Shown: positions 34,283 through 43,469, counted from the stretch's first letter. The stretch is 61,755 bases of DNA from Paraburkholderia tropica (GCF_914484835.1 NZ_CAJZAR010000067.1:72178-133932); one strand, 5' to 3'. A program made the numbers and translations. The notes: generated by a model not told the origin, from the letters alone.

Positions 34283-35830
34283 TCAGGCGGCCTCGGTCGT
34301 GTGTGCTGCCACGCTCAACGGTACTTCGGAATCCTGATGATGCGGCTTGCGGAACACCTGATATTCGCCGATCGAAAAGCTCGCGGTGGCCTGGCGGAAG
34401 CGCCAGGTGAAGCCCGGCCAGAGCGTGGTGTTCTTGCCGTTGCGCGGATCGAGATACCAGCTTTTGCAGCCGCCCACCGACCAGATCGCGCGTTCGAGCT
34501 TCTGCTGGATGCGCTCGTTGTAGCGCGCCTCCACGTTCGGGCGCACCTCGATCGAATCGGCGCGGTCTTTCTTCATGGCGTCGAGCGCGCCGAGCACATA
34601 TTCGATCTGCGACTCGATCATGAACACCATCGAATTGTGGCCGAGCCCCGTGTTCGGGCCGACCAGCATGAAAAAGTTCGGATAACCAGGTAGTGCGGTG
34701 CCGAGATACGCATGCGCGCCATTGCGCCATGTATCGACGATATCGACGCCGCCGCGCCCGATGATCGCGCCCGGCGGAAACGGATCGGCGACCTGAAAAC
34801 CGGTGCCGTAGATGATGCAGTCGACTTCGCGATGCCGGCCGTCGGCGGTGATCACGCCGGTGGCGTCGATGCGCGCGATGTCGTTTGTCACCACACTGAC
34901 GTTCTCGCGCGTGAGCGCCGGATAGTAGTCGTTCGAGATCAGCACGCGCTTGCAGCCGATCGTGTAGTCGGGCGTGACGGCCGCGCGCAATGCGGGATCT
35001 TTCACGTGATGACGGATGTGGCGCAGCGCGATCTTCTGCACGTTCTTCATCAGCGAGGGATGAATGGCGAAGCCGAGCACGCGCGATTCGAGCATCCAGT
35101 ACAGGCCCGTGCGCATGACCTTCTGCGTGAACGGCAGCGTACGGAACATCCATTGCTCGAACCGCGAGAGCGCGCGGTCGGGCTTGGGCATGATCCACGG
35201 CGGCGTGCGCTGGAACAGGTCGAGCTTCGCGACTTTCGGCGCGATCTGCGGCACGAACTGGATCGCGCTCGCGCCCGTGCCGATCACGGCCACGCGCTTG
35301 CCGTCGAGCGCATAGCCATGGTCCCAGTGTTGCGAGTGAAAGGCCTTGCCCGCGAAGCTTTCCACGCCGGGAATCGCGGGCAGCGCGGCGCGCGAGAGAC
35401 CGCCCATCGCCGAAATCAGCACGCGCGCGCTGAGGCGGCGTCCGTTCGCGAAGGCGAGGCGCCAGCAATGCGCGGCGTCGTCCCATTGCGCGCTCTGCAA
35501 TTCGTGGTCGAAGTTGAGCCACGGCGAGAGGCGGAATTTGTCGACGCAGCGGTTCAGATACGCGCGAATCTCGGGCTGCGGCGCGAACATGCGCGTCCAG
35601 CGCGGATTCGGCGCGAACGAAAACGAGTAGACGTGCGATTGCACGTCGCACGCGCAGCCGGGGTAGTGGTTGTCGCGCCAGGTGCCGCCCACCGAGCCGG
35701 CCTTTTCGAACACGGCGAAATCGGTTTGGCCGCGCTGAAGCAGGCGGATCGCCATGCCCAGCCCCGCAAAGCCGGTGCCGATGATGGCGACGCCGAGCGG
35801 CTCGCCCAAAGACCGGGTGGGTGCGTTCAT
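34283..35830 (-). CDS. Baeyer-Villiger/AlmA-type flavin monooxygenase
   Basis: The 515-residue protein has an FAD Rossmann motif (IIGTGFAGLGMA near residue 15), the fingerprint FAGKAFHSQHWDHG (FxGxxxHxxxW) and a second NADPH Rossmann motif (VIGTGASAIQ). These mark Baeyer-Villiger monooxygenases; the closest named enzymes are probably AlmA-like proteins of long-chain alkane use. It inserts oxygen into ketones or related substrates. The start MNAPTRS is chosen because GGGAGA lies eight bases before; an upstream ATG exists eight codons earlier. First gene of the catabolic operon, with a palindromic operator at its promoter. Confidence 0.92.
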   Translation of the reverse strand: MNAPTRSLGEPLGVAIIGTGFAGLGMAIRLLQRGQTDFAVFEKAGSVGGTWRDNHYPGCACDVQSHVYSFSFAPNPRWTRMFAPQPEIRAYLNRCVDKFRLSPWLNFDHELQSAQWDDAAHCWRLAFANGRRLSARVLISAMGGLSRAALPAIPGVESFAGKAFHSQHWDHGYALDGKRVAVIGTGASAIQFVPQIAPKVAKLDLFQRTPPWIMPKPDRALSRFEQWMFRTLPFTQKVMRTGLYWMLESRVLGFAIHPSLMKNVQKIALRHIRHHVKDPALRAAVTPDYTIGCKRVLISNDYYPALTRENVSVVTNDIARIDATGVITADGRHREVDCIIYGTGFQVADPFPPGAIIGRGGVDIVDTWRNGAHAYLGTALPGYPNFFMLVGPNTGLGHNSMVFMIESQIEYVLGALDAMKKDRADSIEVRPNVEARYNERIQQKLERAIWSVGGCKSWYLDPRNGKNTTLWPGFTWRFRQATASFSIGEYQVFRKPHHQDSEVPLSVAAHTTEAA

Positions 35831-36181
35831 CCAGAGCGTCTCCCTATGATTCATTTTTAACTGTGACATTGAATGATGTAAACATAGTGCGCGCGGCGGG
35901 ATCGCGCAAGGGGCTAGAGGGAGCACTCGGGACAAAGTTCGCGCATCGATAGCACGCGTGCAAACGCTTGCCTGGCGTGGGTTTCAGGCCGATGGCGAGT
36001 GTTCAGGGCGAGCGGAGGCGCGGGAAAATCCGCGATGAAAAAACGGGGCTGGAAGCGCGTCAGGGCGTTTGAAACGCTTCAAACGCAGCGCGAGGACGCG
36101 CGAAAGCGGCAGGCGCGCGCCGGTTGCGGCGCGCGCTGGAGAAGGAAACAGCCAGGAATCAGCAGAGGAACGGCGGAAAAA
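35831..36181. other. intergenic region with monooxygenase promoter
   Basis: These 351 bases hold the monooxygenase promoter at the left and nothing recognisable from about 35900 to 36181, beyond the end of the MerR gene. Confidence 0.5.
35855..35882 (-). promoter_or_regulatory. monooxygenase operon promoter with shared operator
   Basis: Read on the minus strand, TTTACATCATTCAATGTCA (35882-35864) is an imperfect inverted repeat. Its TTTACA serves as a -35, and TAAAAA lies 17 bases further on as a -10. The same element, TT(G/T)ACA-N6-CAATGTCA, precedes the second DUF2957 gene. Operators between -35 and -10 are typical of MerR-family control. Confidence 0.65.
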
Positions 36182-37099
36182 TCAGCGCTTTTTGACTGCC
36201 GGTTTCTTCGCCGTACGCGACGCGCGCTTGCGCGCCGGTTCGGGCGCATCGGCATCGACATCGGTATCGGCATTCTCGCTGGCGGTCGCGCTTCCGCTGC
36301 CGCCCGCACGCTGGCCGAGCTTGGCCTCCAGAATCGTCGCCACGCGGCCGCCGAGATACTCGCTCGATTGCGCTTCGAGCGCGCGCAGGATCTCGTTCTC
36401 GACGAACACCGTGGAAAGCGGCCGCAGCCGCCAGATCGCTTCGACGAGCCCCGGCATATCGGTGGCGGGCGGCAGCGCGCCCGCGTCGTAGCGGTCGAGA
36501 TGGCGAACCACCATTTCCACGAGCACGCGCGCGATAGCGTCGAAATGCGGCCGCGCCTTCTCCAGCACTTCGAGCAGGTCGCGCGCGGGAATGCCTTCGC
36601 GCACCGTGGCCGCGGCCGCGTCGAGCATGGCCGGATTGCGCGCGACGAACGACAGCCCCTTGCGCTCCAGCAGGCCGAATTCGGCGAGACGCGTGAGATT
36701 GCTGGGCGCCTGCGGACCGAACAGCTTGATCAGTTCGGGCAGCGAATAGGTTTTCGGCCGCGCATGCGACCACGGACCGCCGATCGCATTTTCGAGGCCG
36801 AGGATCGAGCGCAGATCGCCGCCGTCGTCGATGGCCTTGATGAGGTCCTGGATATTCGCGAGCGTATAGCCGCGCGCGAGCAGGTGATTGATGAGCTTGA
36901 GCCGCGCCACGTGCGAATCGTTATAGATGCCCACGCGGCCGCGCTTGTCGGGCGGCATGAGCAGATCGCGGTCCTGATAGGCGCGCACGTTGCGCACCGT
37001 GGTGCCGGTCACGCGCGCGAGTTCGTCGACGGTGTACTCGCTGACGTCGGGACGCTCGGGCGCGGAATCGGGAACGGGAGTCGTGGGCGTTTTCGGCAT
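36182..37099 (-). CDS. MerR-family transcriptional regulator
   Basis: The 305-residue protein has an N-terminal MerR winged helix (YTVDELARVTGTTVRNVRAYQDRDLLMPPDKRGRVGIYNDSHVARLKLI), a helical effector domain to about residue 270 and a Lys/Arg/Ala-rich tail (RKRASRTAKKPAVKKR) that could bind DNA nonspecifically. There is no cysteine pattern of metal sensors, so an organic ligand such as a fatty acid is likelier. It lies between the monooxygenase operon and ompW, and is the best candidate to read the shared 19-bp operators. Confidence 0.9.
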   Translation of the reverse strand: MPKTPTTPVPDSAPERPDVSEYTVDELARVTGTTVRNVRAYQDRDLLMPPDKRGRVGIYNDSHVARLKLINHLLARGYTLANIQDLIKAIDDGGDLRSILGLENAIGGPWSHARPKTYSLPELIKLFGPQAPSNLTRLAEFGLLERKGLSFVARNPAMLDAAAATVREGIPARDLLEVLEKARPHFDAIARVLVEMVVRHLDRYDAGALPPATDMPGLVEAIWRLRPLSTVFVENEILRALEAQSSEYLGGRVATILEAKLGQRAGGSGSATASENADTDVDADAPEPARKRASRTAKKPAVKKR

Positions 37100-37218
37100 G
37101 CGCCGATTTTAGCGCGAGCCGCCGTGCTCGCGCGAGACGCTGTTCCCACTCTGCCCTCGCTATTTCGCCGCCAATGTGGGCCTGCACGCGTAACGCGGCG
37201 CGCGTGCGTCAGCACCGG

Positions 37219-38046
37219 TTAGAACTTGTAAGAGACGGCGAGAAATGAAATGAGCGGATTGGCCTTGAGTTCGGCGCGGCTCACGCCGAGTTCGGTGCCG
37301 TCGGCGGCCTTGATGATCACCGAGGACGTCGTCTTCAACGGAATATACGTGAGCGAGGCCACGAGCCCGAGATGCTGCGTGAGCTGATATTCGGCGCCGA
37401 GATTGAACACCGGCTGCCACGACGACGACGCCTTCGCGCTGATCTGCGTCTGCCCCGGCTTGCCCGCGCCCGCCGCGAGCACCGCGCCCAGATTGTCCTG
37501 AGTCGCCTTCACGAAGTTCGGGTTGAGCTGAATATCCGAGAACCAGTTGTACGACACGCCGATCCCAACGAACGGGCGGAACTTCGCATCGGCGTCGCGG
37601 AAGTAGTACTGGAAGATCAGCGCCGGGCTCCACTGCCGCACGCTCTGCACGATCGGATTGGTGGCCGGATCGCCGAGATTCTGGCTGCCGAGCGCGCCCG
37701 CCGGACCCGGCGGCTTGATCGTGCCGTGGCCGTAGAGCTTGAACGTCGGCGGCACGCCCGCCACCGTCGAGACCGCGATGTGATCGGTCAGGAAGTGGCT
37801 GAACACGAGGCCCACCGTGTTCGCGTGGTTCGTCGACAGGCCCGTGCCCGGCGAGGTGAACGAACTCGGCAGACGCAGCGGCGTGTTGATCGGCGTGGGC
37901 GCGACCGTCGTGGTGAGCGGCGTGCTCGATTGCTGGGGCGCGACGTGGAACCAGCCGAGCACGGCCACGTTGTCGCCCGCATGCTGGGCGTGCGCAGCCG
38001 TGGACAAGCCGGCGGCCACCGCCGCCAGCGCGAGACGTCTCATCAT
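37219..38046 (-). CDS. ompW: OmpW-family outer-membrane protein
   Basis: The 275-residue protein has a signal peptide (LALAAVAAGLSTAAHA) and an OmpW/AlkL-type eight-stranded barrel, with FRPFVGIGVSYNWFSDIQ and a terminal SFLAVSYKF. Relatives such as AlkL pass hydrophobic molecules across the outer membrane. The first of two tandem ATGs is chosen; GGAGG lies seven bases before it. It is flanked by the MerR gene and a DUF2957 lipoprotein gene, which fits uptake of a hydrophobic carbon source for the neighbouring catabolic genes. Confidence 0.9.
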   Translation of the reverse strand: MMRRLALAAVAAGLSTAAHAQHAGDNVAVLGWFHVAPQQSSTPLTTTVAPTPINTPLRLPSSFTSPGTGLSTNHANTVGLVFSHFLTDHIAVSTVAGVPPTFKLYGHGTIKPPGPAGALGSQNLGDPATNPIVQSVRQWSPALIFQYYFRDADAKFRPFVGIGVSYNWFSDIQLNPNFVKATQDNLGAVLAAGAGKPGQTQISAKASSSWQPVFNLGAEYQLTQHLGLVASLTYIPLKTTSSVIIKAADGTELGVSRAELKANPLISFLAVSYKF

Positions 38047-38243
38047 TGTTGTTCCTCCCTGTTTCTCTCAGGTTCGGGCAAACCTGCCTGCGCGCGGCGG
38101 CCGTCTCATGAACGGCCGGTCCTGCGCGCGCCTTGCGGCCCGTGTGCGCGTTGCCGGCGGCGCGGCGCACACGGAGAGCGGTTGCCTCATGGGCACGGCA
38201 TCGTTACCTGTCGATCGATGCGCGTGGCGGGCGTGAGTGCGGA

Positions 38244-39518
38244 CTACTGCACGAACGCGCCCGCCGTGAAGTACGGCGACGAAGCATTCGTCAGGTCGAG
38301 GAAGCCGAACACGCCGCCCGTGAAAATCATCTTGCCGGTGGGCGTGGTGCCGGTCGACGCACTCACATGCGTGGTGGTCACGACGCCCGGCACGCTCTGC
38401 GCGAAGTTCAGATCGAGCGCCGTCGCCAGCGCCGCCTGCGAAGCATTGAACGGATCGAGCAGCGTGCCCTGCGTGCCCGACAGCGCGAGCGTGCGGTAAT
38501 CGAATTCGCTGTCCACGCCGATGTACTCGCCGTCCTGCGAACCCTGCGCGATGGCCGTTTGCGGCGCGAGCACGGAGATGCCCGATTCGTCGTCGGCGAC
38601 CGGGCCGGTTGCGCCGCTCTGCGGATCGACGCCGACCTGCGGATACGCCACGCCCGTGCGCACGAGCACCGGCACGAGCTGGTTGCGCAGCTTGCCGACA
38701 ATCATGAAGCCCTTCGCGGCGTTCTTGCCGGTGACGAGCGTGGGCTTGACCTGCCCCTGGAAGTTGTCGGTTTCGAACACGCCGCTGCCGTCGCTCGACT
38801 GCGTGAAGTTCGTGCCCGGCTGCTGGCAGGTGCCCGCGTTCACGCCGCTGTTATCGCATTCCTGCCACGTGCCGTCGGCGTTGATGGTGAGCTTTGCGTC
38901 GACGGCGGCGGGCAGGAAGTTCTGCGACGGCACCTGGTGATAGCCGAGCTGGTTATACGTGCCCGCGACGTTGGCGATGTTGGTTTCGAGCGTCGAAAAG
39001 CCGATGAACGGGTAATACGGGAATTTCGTATCCGGCACGACGCCGATGCCGCCCGAGCCCGCGAACTGGATTTCCGCGCCCGGAATCGTGCCGCCCGCCA
39101 CGCCGAAGCCGATGAACACACGCGCCGGACGGTTCGCATCGAGGCTCGCGCCGTTGAGCTGGAACGCGCATTGATTGAGCTTGGCCGTCGGTAATGCGGT
39201 CTCCTGACTAATCGTGCCCGTGACTACCTGGCCCTTGCGCGTGGGCGTGACCGTGCCGGTGGTGGCCGGAATCGGCGACTCCACATAGGTGATCTGCCAG
39301 GTCTTCTTCGTGGTGTCGAGCTGGAGCTTGACGACTTCGCCGTCGCCGCCGCCGCCCGTGTAGACCGTGTTGTAGTCGAGCGAGGTCGGGCACAGCGCGG
39401 TTTCGACCAACGGCGGGCTGCCGCTGCCACCGCCGCCACAGGCGCTCAGCGTGAGCATCAGCGGCGCGCCGAGCGCCGAGAGCTTCGCGAGGTGCTTCAC
39501 GGAATGCTTCAATGTCAT
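38244..39518 (-). CDS. DUF2957-family lipoprotein A
   Basis: The 424-residue protein has a lipoprotein signal (APLMLTLSAC, then a Gly-rich linker) and a DUF2957-like body rich in beta strands (CPTSLDYNTVYTGGGGDGEVV; GFGVAGGTIPGAEIQF; ADDESGISVLAPQTA). The family is found mostly in Burkholderiales and has no known function. It is paralogous to the next upstream gene over its whole length. The location next to ompW suggests a periplasmic or surface lipoprotein that helps bind or move the hydrophobic substrate. Confidence 0.82.
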   Translation of the reverse strand: MTLKHSVKHLAKLSALGAPLMLTLSACGGGGSGSPPLVETALCPTSLDYNTVYTGGGGDGEVVKLQLDTTKKTWQITYVESPIPATTGTVTPTRKGQVVTGTISQETALPTAKLNQCAFQLNGASLDANRPARVFIGFGVAGGTIPGAEIQFAGSGGIGVVPDTKFPYYPFIGFSTLETNIANVAGTYNQLGYHQVPSQNFLPAAVDAKLTINADGTWQECDNSGVNAGTCQQPGTNFTQSSDGSGVFETDNFQGQVKPTLVTGKNAAKGFMIVGKLRNQLVPVLVRTGVAYPQVGVDPQSGATGPVADDESGISVLAPQTAIAQGSQDGEYIGVDSEFDYRTLALSGTQGTLLDPFNASQAALATALDLNFAQSVPGVVTTTHVSASTGTTPTGKMIFTGGVFGFLDLTNASSPYFTAGAFVQ

Positions 39519-39642
39519 ACCGCGTCTCCGAATATTCTTGTTGGCGGGGCGCAGGCTCCCTGTCCTTTGCGCCCCGTTCGAGCTTTCTGCTTATTGATTC
39601 GGTATCCGTATCAATTGATATCGGACCGATGCCGGGCAAGCA

Positions 39643-41010
39643 CTACTGCGGCTGGATCAGCGCGCCCACACCGAAATACGGCGAGTTGCTCGTCTGGCTG
39701 TTCGCCGAGGTCGCGGTCACGCCGCCGTTCTCCTCGCCGTTCAGGAAGATGCCGTAGAGGCCGCCGACCGCGATCACGTTGCCCGCGTTGCCGTTGTTGT
39801 CGGTTGCGCCGATCAGGCCCGGATGCGTCTGCGTGTAATCGAGCGTGAAGGTGCTCTGCGTCGTCATCGTCGAAGGCTTGAGGAAGCCGGCGGTCTGGCC
39901 GTTGATGAGCGTGGCCGTGTAGGCGAAGTTCGAATCGGCGCCGATGTAGCTGCCGTCGAACGAGCCGGACGTCAGCGTGGTGGCCGGCGCCATCATCGCG
40001 ATGCCCGATTCGTCGTCGATCGCGATCGTCAGCAGGTTCTCGTTCACGTAGCCCGTGCGCACGACCACCGGCACGATCTTGCCGTTGAGCTTGCCGAGAA
40101 TCAGGTGGCTCGCGCCGCCGTTCGCCAGCGCCGAGAAGGAGGGCGTGATGATGTGCGGAGCGTTGGCGCTCGTGAAGTAGCTGCCGTTGGCGTCGGCGGC
40201 CCATTGCGACGAAGCCGTGTCGCATTGCGTGTTGGTCGCGCCGCTCGTCACGCTGCAATTGCCGCTTGCGTCGTAGGTTTCCTGCGCCGTGGTCGCGGCC
40301 GAGGCGAAGCTCTGCGTCGGCACGATGTGATAGAGCAGCGCGTTCCAGTTGCCTTGCAGGTCCGCGATATTCGTGCTGACCGACGAGAAGGCGAGGAAGG
40401 GATAGAAGTCGAAGGTGCGCGACTGCACGTTCGGGAACAGCAGCGCGGCGGTGCTGTCGCCGCCGAGATTGACCGTCGCGCCGGGAATGCCGCCGCCCGC
40501 CACGCCGTAACCGACGTAGATGGTCGGCGGATTGTTGGCGTTATAGGCCGTGGTGTAGGTGCTGCCGTTGAGCGTGCCGGTGCCTTGCTGAAGCTGGAAC
40601 GCGCAGGCGATCTGCGCGGCCGTCGGCAGCGCGCCGGTGGGCGGATGCTGGACCGCGCCGGTGATCGTGAGCCCCGCACGCGTGTTCTGCACCGAACTCG
40701 ACTGAGCCGGAATCGGCGAGGCGAGATAGGTGAGCGAGTAGGTCATCTTCGTGGGATCGATGCTCAGGCTCACGACTTCACCGCTGCCCGCGCCGCCCAG
40801 ATAGGTGTTCTTCGCGATATCGGCGTCGGTCGGACACAGCGCCGTGGCGGCCGGCTGGCTCGTCGGCGCGCCCTGGTTCGTGCAGGTCGAGCCCGAACAT
40901 TGCGCCGGCGTGACCGGTGCGGGGTCGCTGGCGTTGCCTCCACCGCAAGCGACGAGTAACGGCGTCGCGGCTGCGGCCAGCGCGACGCAGCGGACAATGC
41001 TCTCCAACAT
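39643..41010 (-). CDS. DUF2957-family lipoprotein B
   Basis: The 455-residue paralogue of the neighbouring lipoprotein shares the lipobox (ATPLLVAC, Gly-rich linker), CPTDADIAKNTYLGGAGSGEVVSL, GYGVAGGGIPGATVNL and IDDESGIAMMAPATT. It is longer, with extra cysteines in the middle (CNTQC-like region near residue 265). It heads the run B-A-ompW-merR on the minus strand and has its own promoter with the shared 19-bp operator. The tandem pair likely arose by duplication and may form a complex. Confidence 0.82.
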   Translation of the reverse strand: MLESIVRCVALAAAATPLLVACGGGNASDPAPVTPAQCSGSTCTNQGAPTSQPAATALCPTDADIAKNTYLGGAGSGEVVSLSIDPTKMTYSLTYLASPIPAQSSSVQNTRAGLTITGAVQHPPTGALPTAAQIACAFQLQQGTGTLNGSTYTTAYNANNPPTIYVGYGVAGGGIPGATVNLGGDSTAALLFPNVQSRTFDFYPFLAFSSVSTNIADLQGNWNALLYHIVPTQSFASAATTAQETYDASGNCSVTSGATNTQCDTASSQWAADANGSYFTSANAPHIITPSFSALANGGASHLILGKLNGKIVPVVVRTGYVNENLLTIAIDDESGIAMMAPATTLTSGSFDGSYIGADSNFAYTATLINGQTAGFLKPSTMTTQSTFTLDYTQTHPGLIGATDNNGNAGNVIAVGGLYGIFLNGEENGGVTATSANSQTSNSPYFGVGALIQPQ

Positions 41011-41059
41011 GTGTCTGCCTCCCTGTCTCGTAATAATTTATGCGCTGAAGATTGGATCA

Positions 41060-41078
41060 TGACATTGGCCGCTGTCAA
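41060..41078 (-). promoter_or_regulatory. shared operator upstream of DUF2957 B
   Basis: Read on the minus strand: TTGACAGCGGCCAATGTCA. It has the same TT(G/T)ACA-N6-CAATGTCA layout as the monooxygenase promoter and an internal TGACA/TGTCA inverted repeat. It lies 50 bases before the gene start. Confidence 0.65.
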
Positions 41079-41352
41079 TTGAACGAATCACTCTAAAACC
41101 CGGGCGCTGGGCGGCGCCGCTTGCGCTGTCTCGTTCGGGGCGCGTGCAACGCGGGTTTGTCCTGATGTCACGGCGACACGCGCCGGCGCCGCTGCGCAAA
41201 TCGTGTTCCCGGGAAAGCGTTGCGTTCGTGTGCGTAAAGGCATGACGTCGAACGCGGATCGCAATGCGTCGGCGGATCGCTTGCGAATCGCAAGAAATGG
41301 TTCGACATGCGAAGTATTGGGCGGGGATTTTTCGGCGAGCGTGTCGATGTCA

Positions 41353-41638
41353 AAGGTGAGGGAATACGGGAGGCGTGGGCGCGCGATGCGCCGACAAAGG
41401 TGAGAACGTTCGGGAGTTGGACCTGGGGAGTGCCAGGAAACGTGAGATCGGCCGGGTCACCATGCTCACCTGTTCGACTTCTACGCTGCCAAACGCAAAA
41501 GGTGAGTGTTTGCGGGAGCCGTTCTTCACTGACTCGACACGAAAACGCAATTTGTAGCTTGATATCATCAAGTTACTTCGCGGATTTTTTAACGTTGAGT
41601 GTCTGGCTGTAAATCCAAAGGTGAGCGTTTTCGGGAGC
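41353..41638 (-). repeat. four iteron-like sites upstream of the unknown gene
   Basis: Minus-strand copies AAGGTGAGNNNNTNCGGGAG lie at about 41353-41372, 41396-41415, 41499-41517 and 41618-41636. The last, AAGGTGAGCGTTTTCGGGAG, is a perfect consensus iteron and differs from the origin copy at 15352 by a single base. They fill the divergent gap between DUF2957 B and the next gene; the rest of the gap (41011-41777) holds the DUF2957 promoter and no gene. Confidence 0.85.
41421..41441. repeat. CCTGG-NNN-CCAGG palindrome 1
   Basis: Read on the minus strand, TTTCCTGGCACTCCCCAGGT. It is a looser copy of the palindromes at 42981 and 43222, lying between two iteron-like sites. Confidence 0.5.
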
Positions 41639-41777
41639 GCATGCACACATCGAGCACAAATTCCGTTGCCGGCTTCTGATCGGACGCGAGCGGCGAAGCG
41701 GTATAGTCGAAGACGATGCGCGCCGGCCAGGCGTCACCTCGAACCCACCGGCCGACGCGGCGCTACGGAGCCGTCAC

Positions 41778-42812
41778 ATGGGTTTATTCGACCGACTGTG
41801 GCCGCGCAAGCCTGCGCGGCCGGACCCTCAATCCGAACAGACACGCGCGCTCGCCGAGCGCCTGAGCGAACTCAGCCCTGCGCTCAAGCTCGCGCGCGAC
41901 TGGCGCACGCGCCTCACGCCGCCGCTCGCGCAGTCGCTCACCTATGTGAGCGACGTCGTGCGCAACCTGCCGCCCGCGCACGAGGCGAGCGCCGCGAACT
42001 GGCTCGACGATCCCTATATTCACGCGTTTTTCGCCGCGCCCGACGAGATCGCGCACGTGCTGAGCCGCTCGGTCGAACTGCATGCGTGGTTCGAGAGCCA
42101 TCCGTTCGCGAACGAAACCTATGCGGTGCTCGGCATGGCGATGAGCGAGCGCCGCGCGTTCGGCGTCGCGCAGCACGGCGACCAGGTGCACGCGGACGTC
42201 GTCCAGACGACTCTGAGTTTCGACGACCATCAGGTGCGCGTCTGCGGCGAAACCGAAGCCGAGTTGCGCACGCTGATCGTGCAGCGCGTGATCGAGCAGA
42301 TCGCGCTCGAAGGCCTCGCGCAGATCAGCGCGGACGAGACGCGCCGCGACGCGCTCGAACAGGAGCGCGCGCTGCTGCGCACGCGCCTTCAGTTGCTGAC
42401 GCGTCAGGGCGCGGGCACGCACAAGATGGTTGGCGAACGCGCGATGGCGAACGCGACGGAACTCGCGCATCTGGAGGCGCAGATTGCGGCGAACGAACAG
42501 GCGCTCGCGGCGCTCGGACTCAAGACCGACGCGCTGGAGCACGAACTGGGCGTGATCTGCGATGTGCTGGCACATCCGGCGCAGCACGCGAACGTCGAAA
42601 TGCGCTCGCTGCGCTTGAGCCCGATGAACGTGCTGCTCGGGCCGGACGCGCCGAGTGCTGGCGGTGCGGCGGGCGCGCCGATCGTCGTGCCGCTGGCGCA
42701 CATTCCGGCGAGTCCGGCCGGCTTGCGCGCGTTTTCGCTGGTGCGCTTTGCGCGCAAGGATCTCGTGCCGCTGCCGAGCGTGCTGGACGCCGATAGCCGA
42801 TTCGTGATTTGA
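41778..42812 (+). CDS. hypothetical protein enclosed by iteron-like clusters
   Basis: The 344-residue soluble protein starts MGLFDRLWPRKPARPDPQ and has a helical N-terminal half (LSYVSDVVRNLPPAHEASAANWLDDPYIHAFFAAPDEIAHVL) and a coiled-coil-prone middle (about residues 185-275, with many Glu, Arg, Ala and Leu). No catalytic or DNA-binding motif is recognised, and there is no signal peptide or membrane helix. Four iteron-like sites lie upstream and six downstream. The gene could be a bystander, or a factor controlled by the initiator that binds these sites. The start is the only ATG near the family-like N-terminus. Confidence 0.75.
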   Translation: MGLFDRLWPRKPARPDPQSEQTRALAERLSELSPALKLARDWRTRLTPPLAQSLTYVSDVVRNLPPAHEASAANWLDDPYIHAFFAAPDEIAHVLSRSVELHAWFESHPFANETYAVLGMAMSERRAFGVAQHGDQVHADVVQTTLSFDDHQVRVCGETEAELRTLIVQRVIEQIALEGLAQISADETRRDALEQERALLRTRLQLLTRQGAGTHKMVGERAMANATELAHLEAQIAANEQALAALGLKTDALEHELGVICDVLAHPAQHANVEMRSLRLSPMNVLLGPDAPSAGGAAGAPIVVPLAHIPASPAGLRAFSLVRFARKDLVPLPSVLDADSRFVI

Positions 42813-42980
42813 GTCGAGTGGTGCGAATCGAGAGAAAGGTGAGTGTTTTCGGGAGTGAGGGGAATCGTTACGCACTCCAACGCGGATACGCTCAGGTGAT
42901 GTCGCACGCGTATTCAATACTCACCTTGTTTCCTTCACGGCAGAAAGAAATCACGCTTTGAGCCTGTAAAACAAGGCAGA

Positions 42981-43002
42981 AAATTTCCTGGGACTCCCAG
43001 GT
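42981..43002. repeat. CCTGG-NNN-CCAGG palindrome 2
   Basis: TTTCCTGGGACTCCCAGGT: arms CCTGGGA/TCCCAGG around one central base, preceded by an A/T-run. Confidence 0.65.
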
Positions 43003-43221
43003 CAAGCGATTCGATGCGGCGCAACCCGCCGACGCGATGATCGCGCGTACGCCAATCGTTCAAGGTGAGGATTTTCGGGAACCGAGCGCCGCGCACTGAT
43101 CAAGGTGCGCGCGGTGAGGTGAGCGAGCCACTTGTTCATCACCGAATGCATGGGTGAAACCGTGAGGCGTTCGGGAACGCGGACGGCGCTGAAACACGCG
43201 TTTTTCTGCGTATTCCGCAAG

Positions 43222-43242
43222 ATTTTCCTGGTAGTCCCAGGT
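43222..43242. repeat. CCTGG-NNN-CCAGG palindrome 3
   Basis: TTTTCCTGGTAGTCCCAGGT. The flank following it (TTAAACGATGCGAATC) also resembles that of palindrome 2 (CAAGCGATTCGATGC), so the repeated unit is longer than the palindrome. Confidence 0.65.
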
Positions 43243-43390
43243 TAAACGATGCGAATCTTTTGATCGCGAAGGGTGCGAAGTTCGACCTCGGACATGAGGT
43301 GGCGATCACTCGCGCGCACACAGGAATGCGGCTAAGGTGAGCCTTTTCAGGACCCGCAGATTCAACCGCCTCCGAACTTCACCAGACGAA

Positions 43391-43416
43391 AAAAAGCCCT
43401 GAAAACAGGGCTTTTT
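43391..43416. terminator. bidirectional intrinsic terminator
   Basis: AAAAAGCCCTG and CAGGGCTTTTT pair over an AAAA loop. It separates the plus-strand unknown gene from the minus-strand mod operon. Confidence 0.9.
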
Positions 43417-43469
43417 CTCTCCGATAACGATCTAGATCCTACTCGAAGCTCACCCAAAGGTGAGCCTTT

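Noticed and set aside
35999..37222. A 407-codon plus-strand frame opposite the MerR gene
   Set aside because: It is an antisense shadow; the minus-strand protein has a full MerR winged helix.
42916..42925. CTCACCTT near 42918 as another full iteron
   Set aside because: Only the CTCACC half is present and the TCCCGAAAA half is missing, so it is noted as a half-site and not counted.
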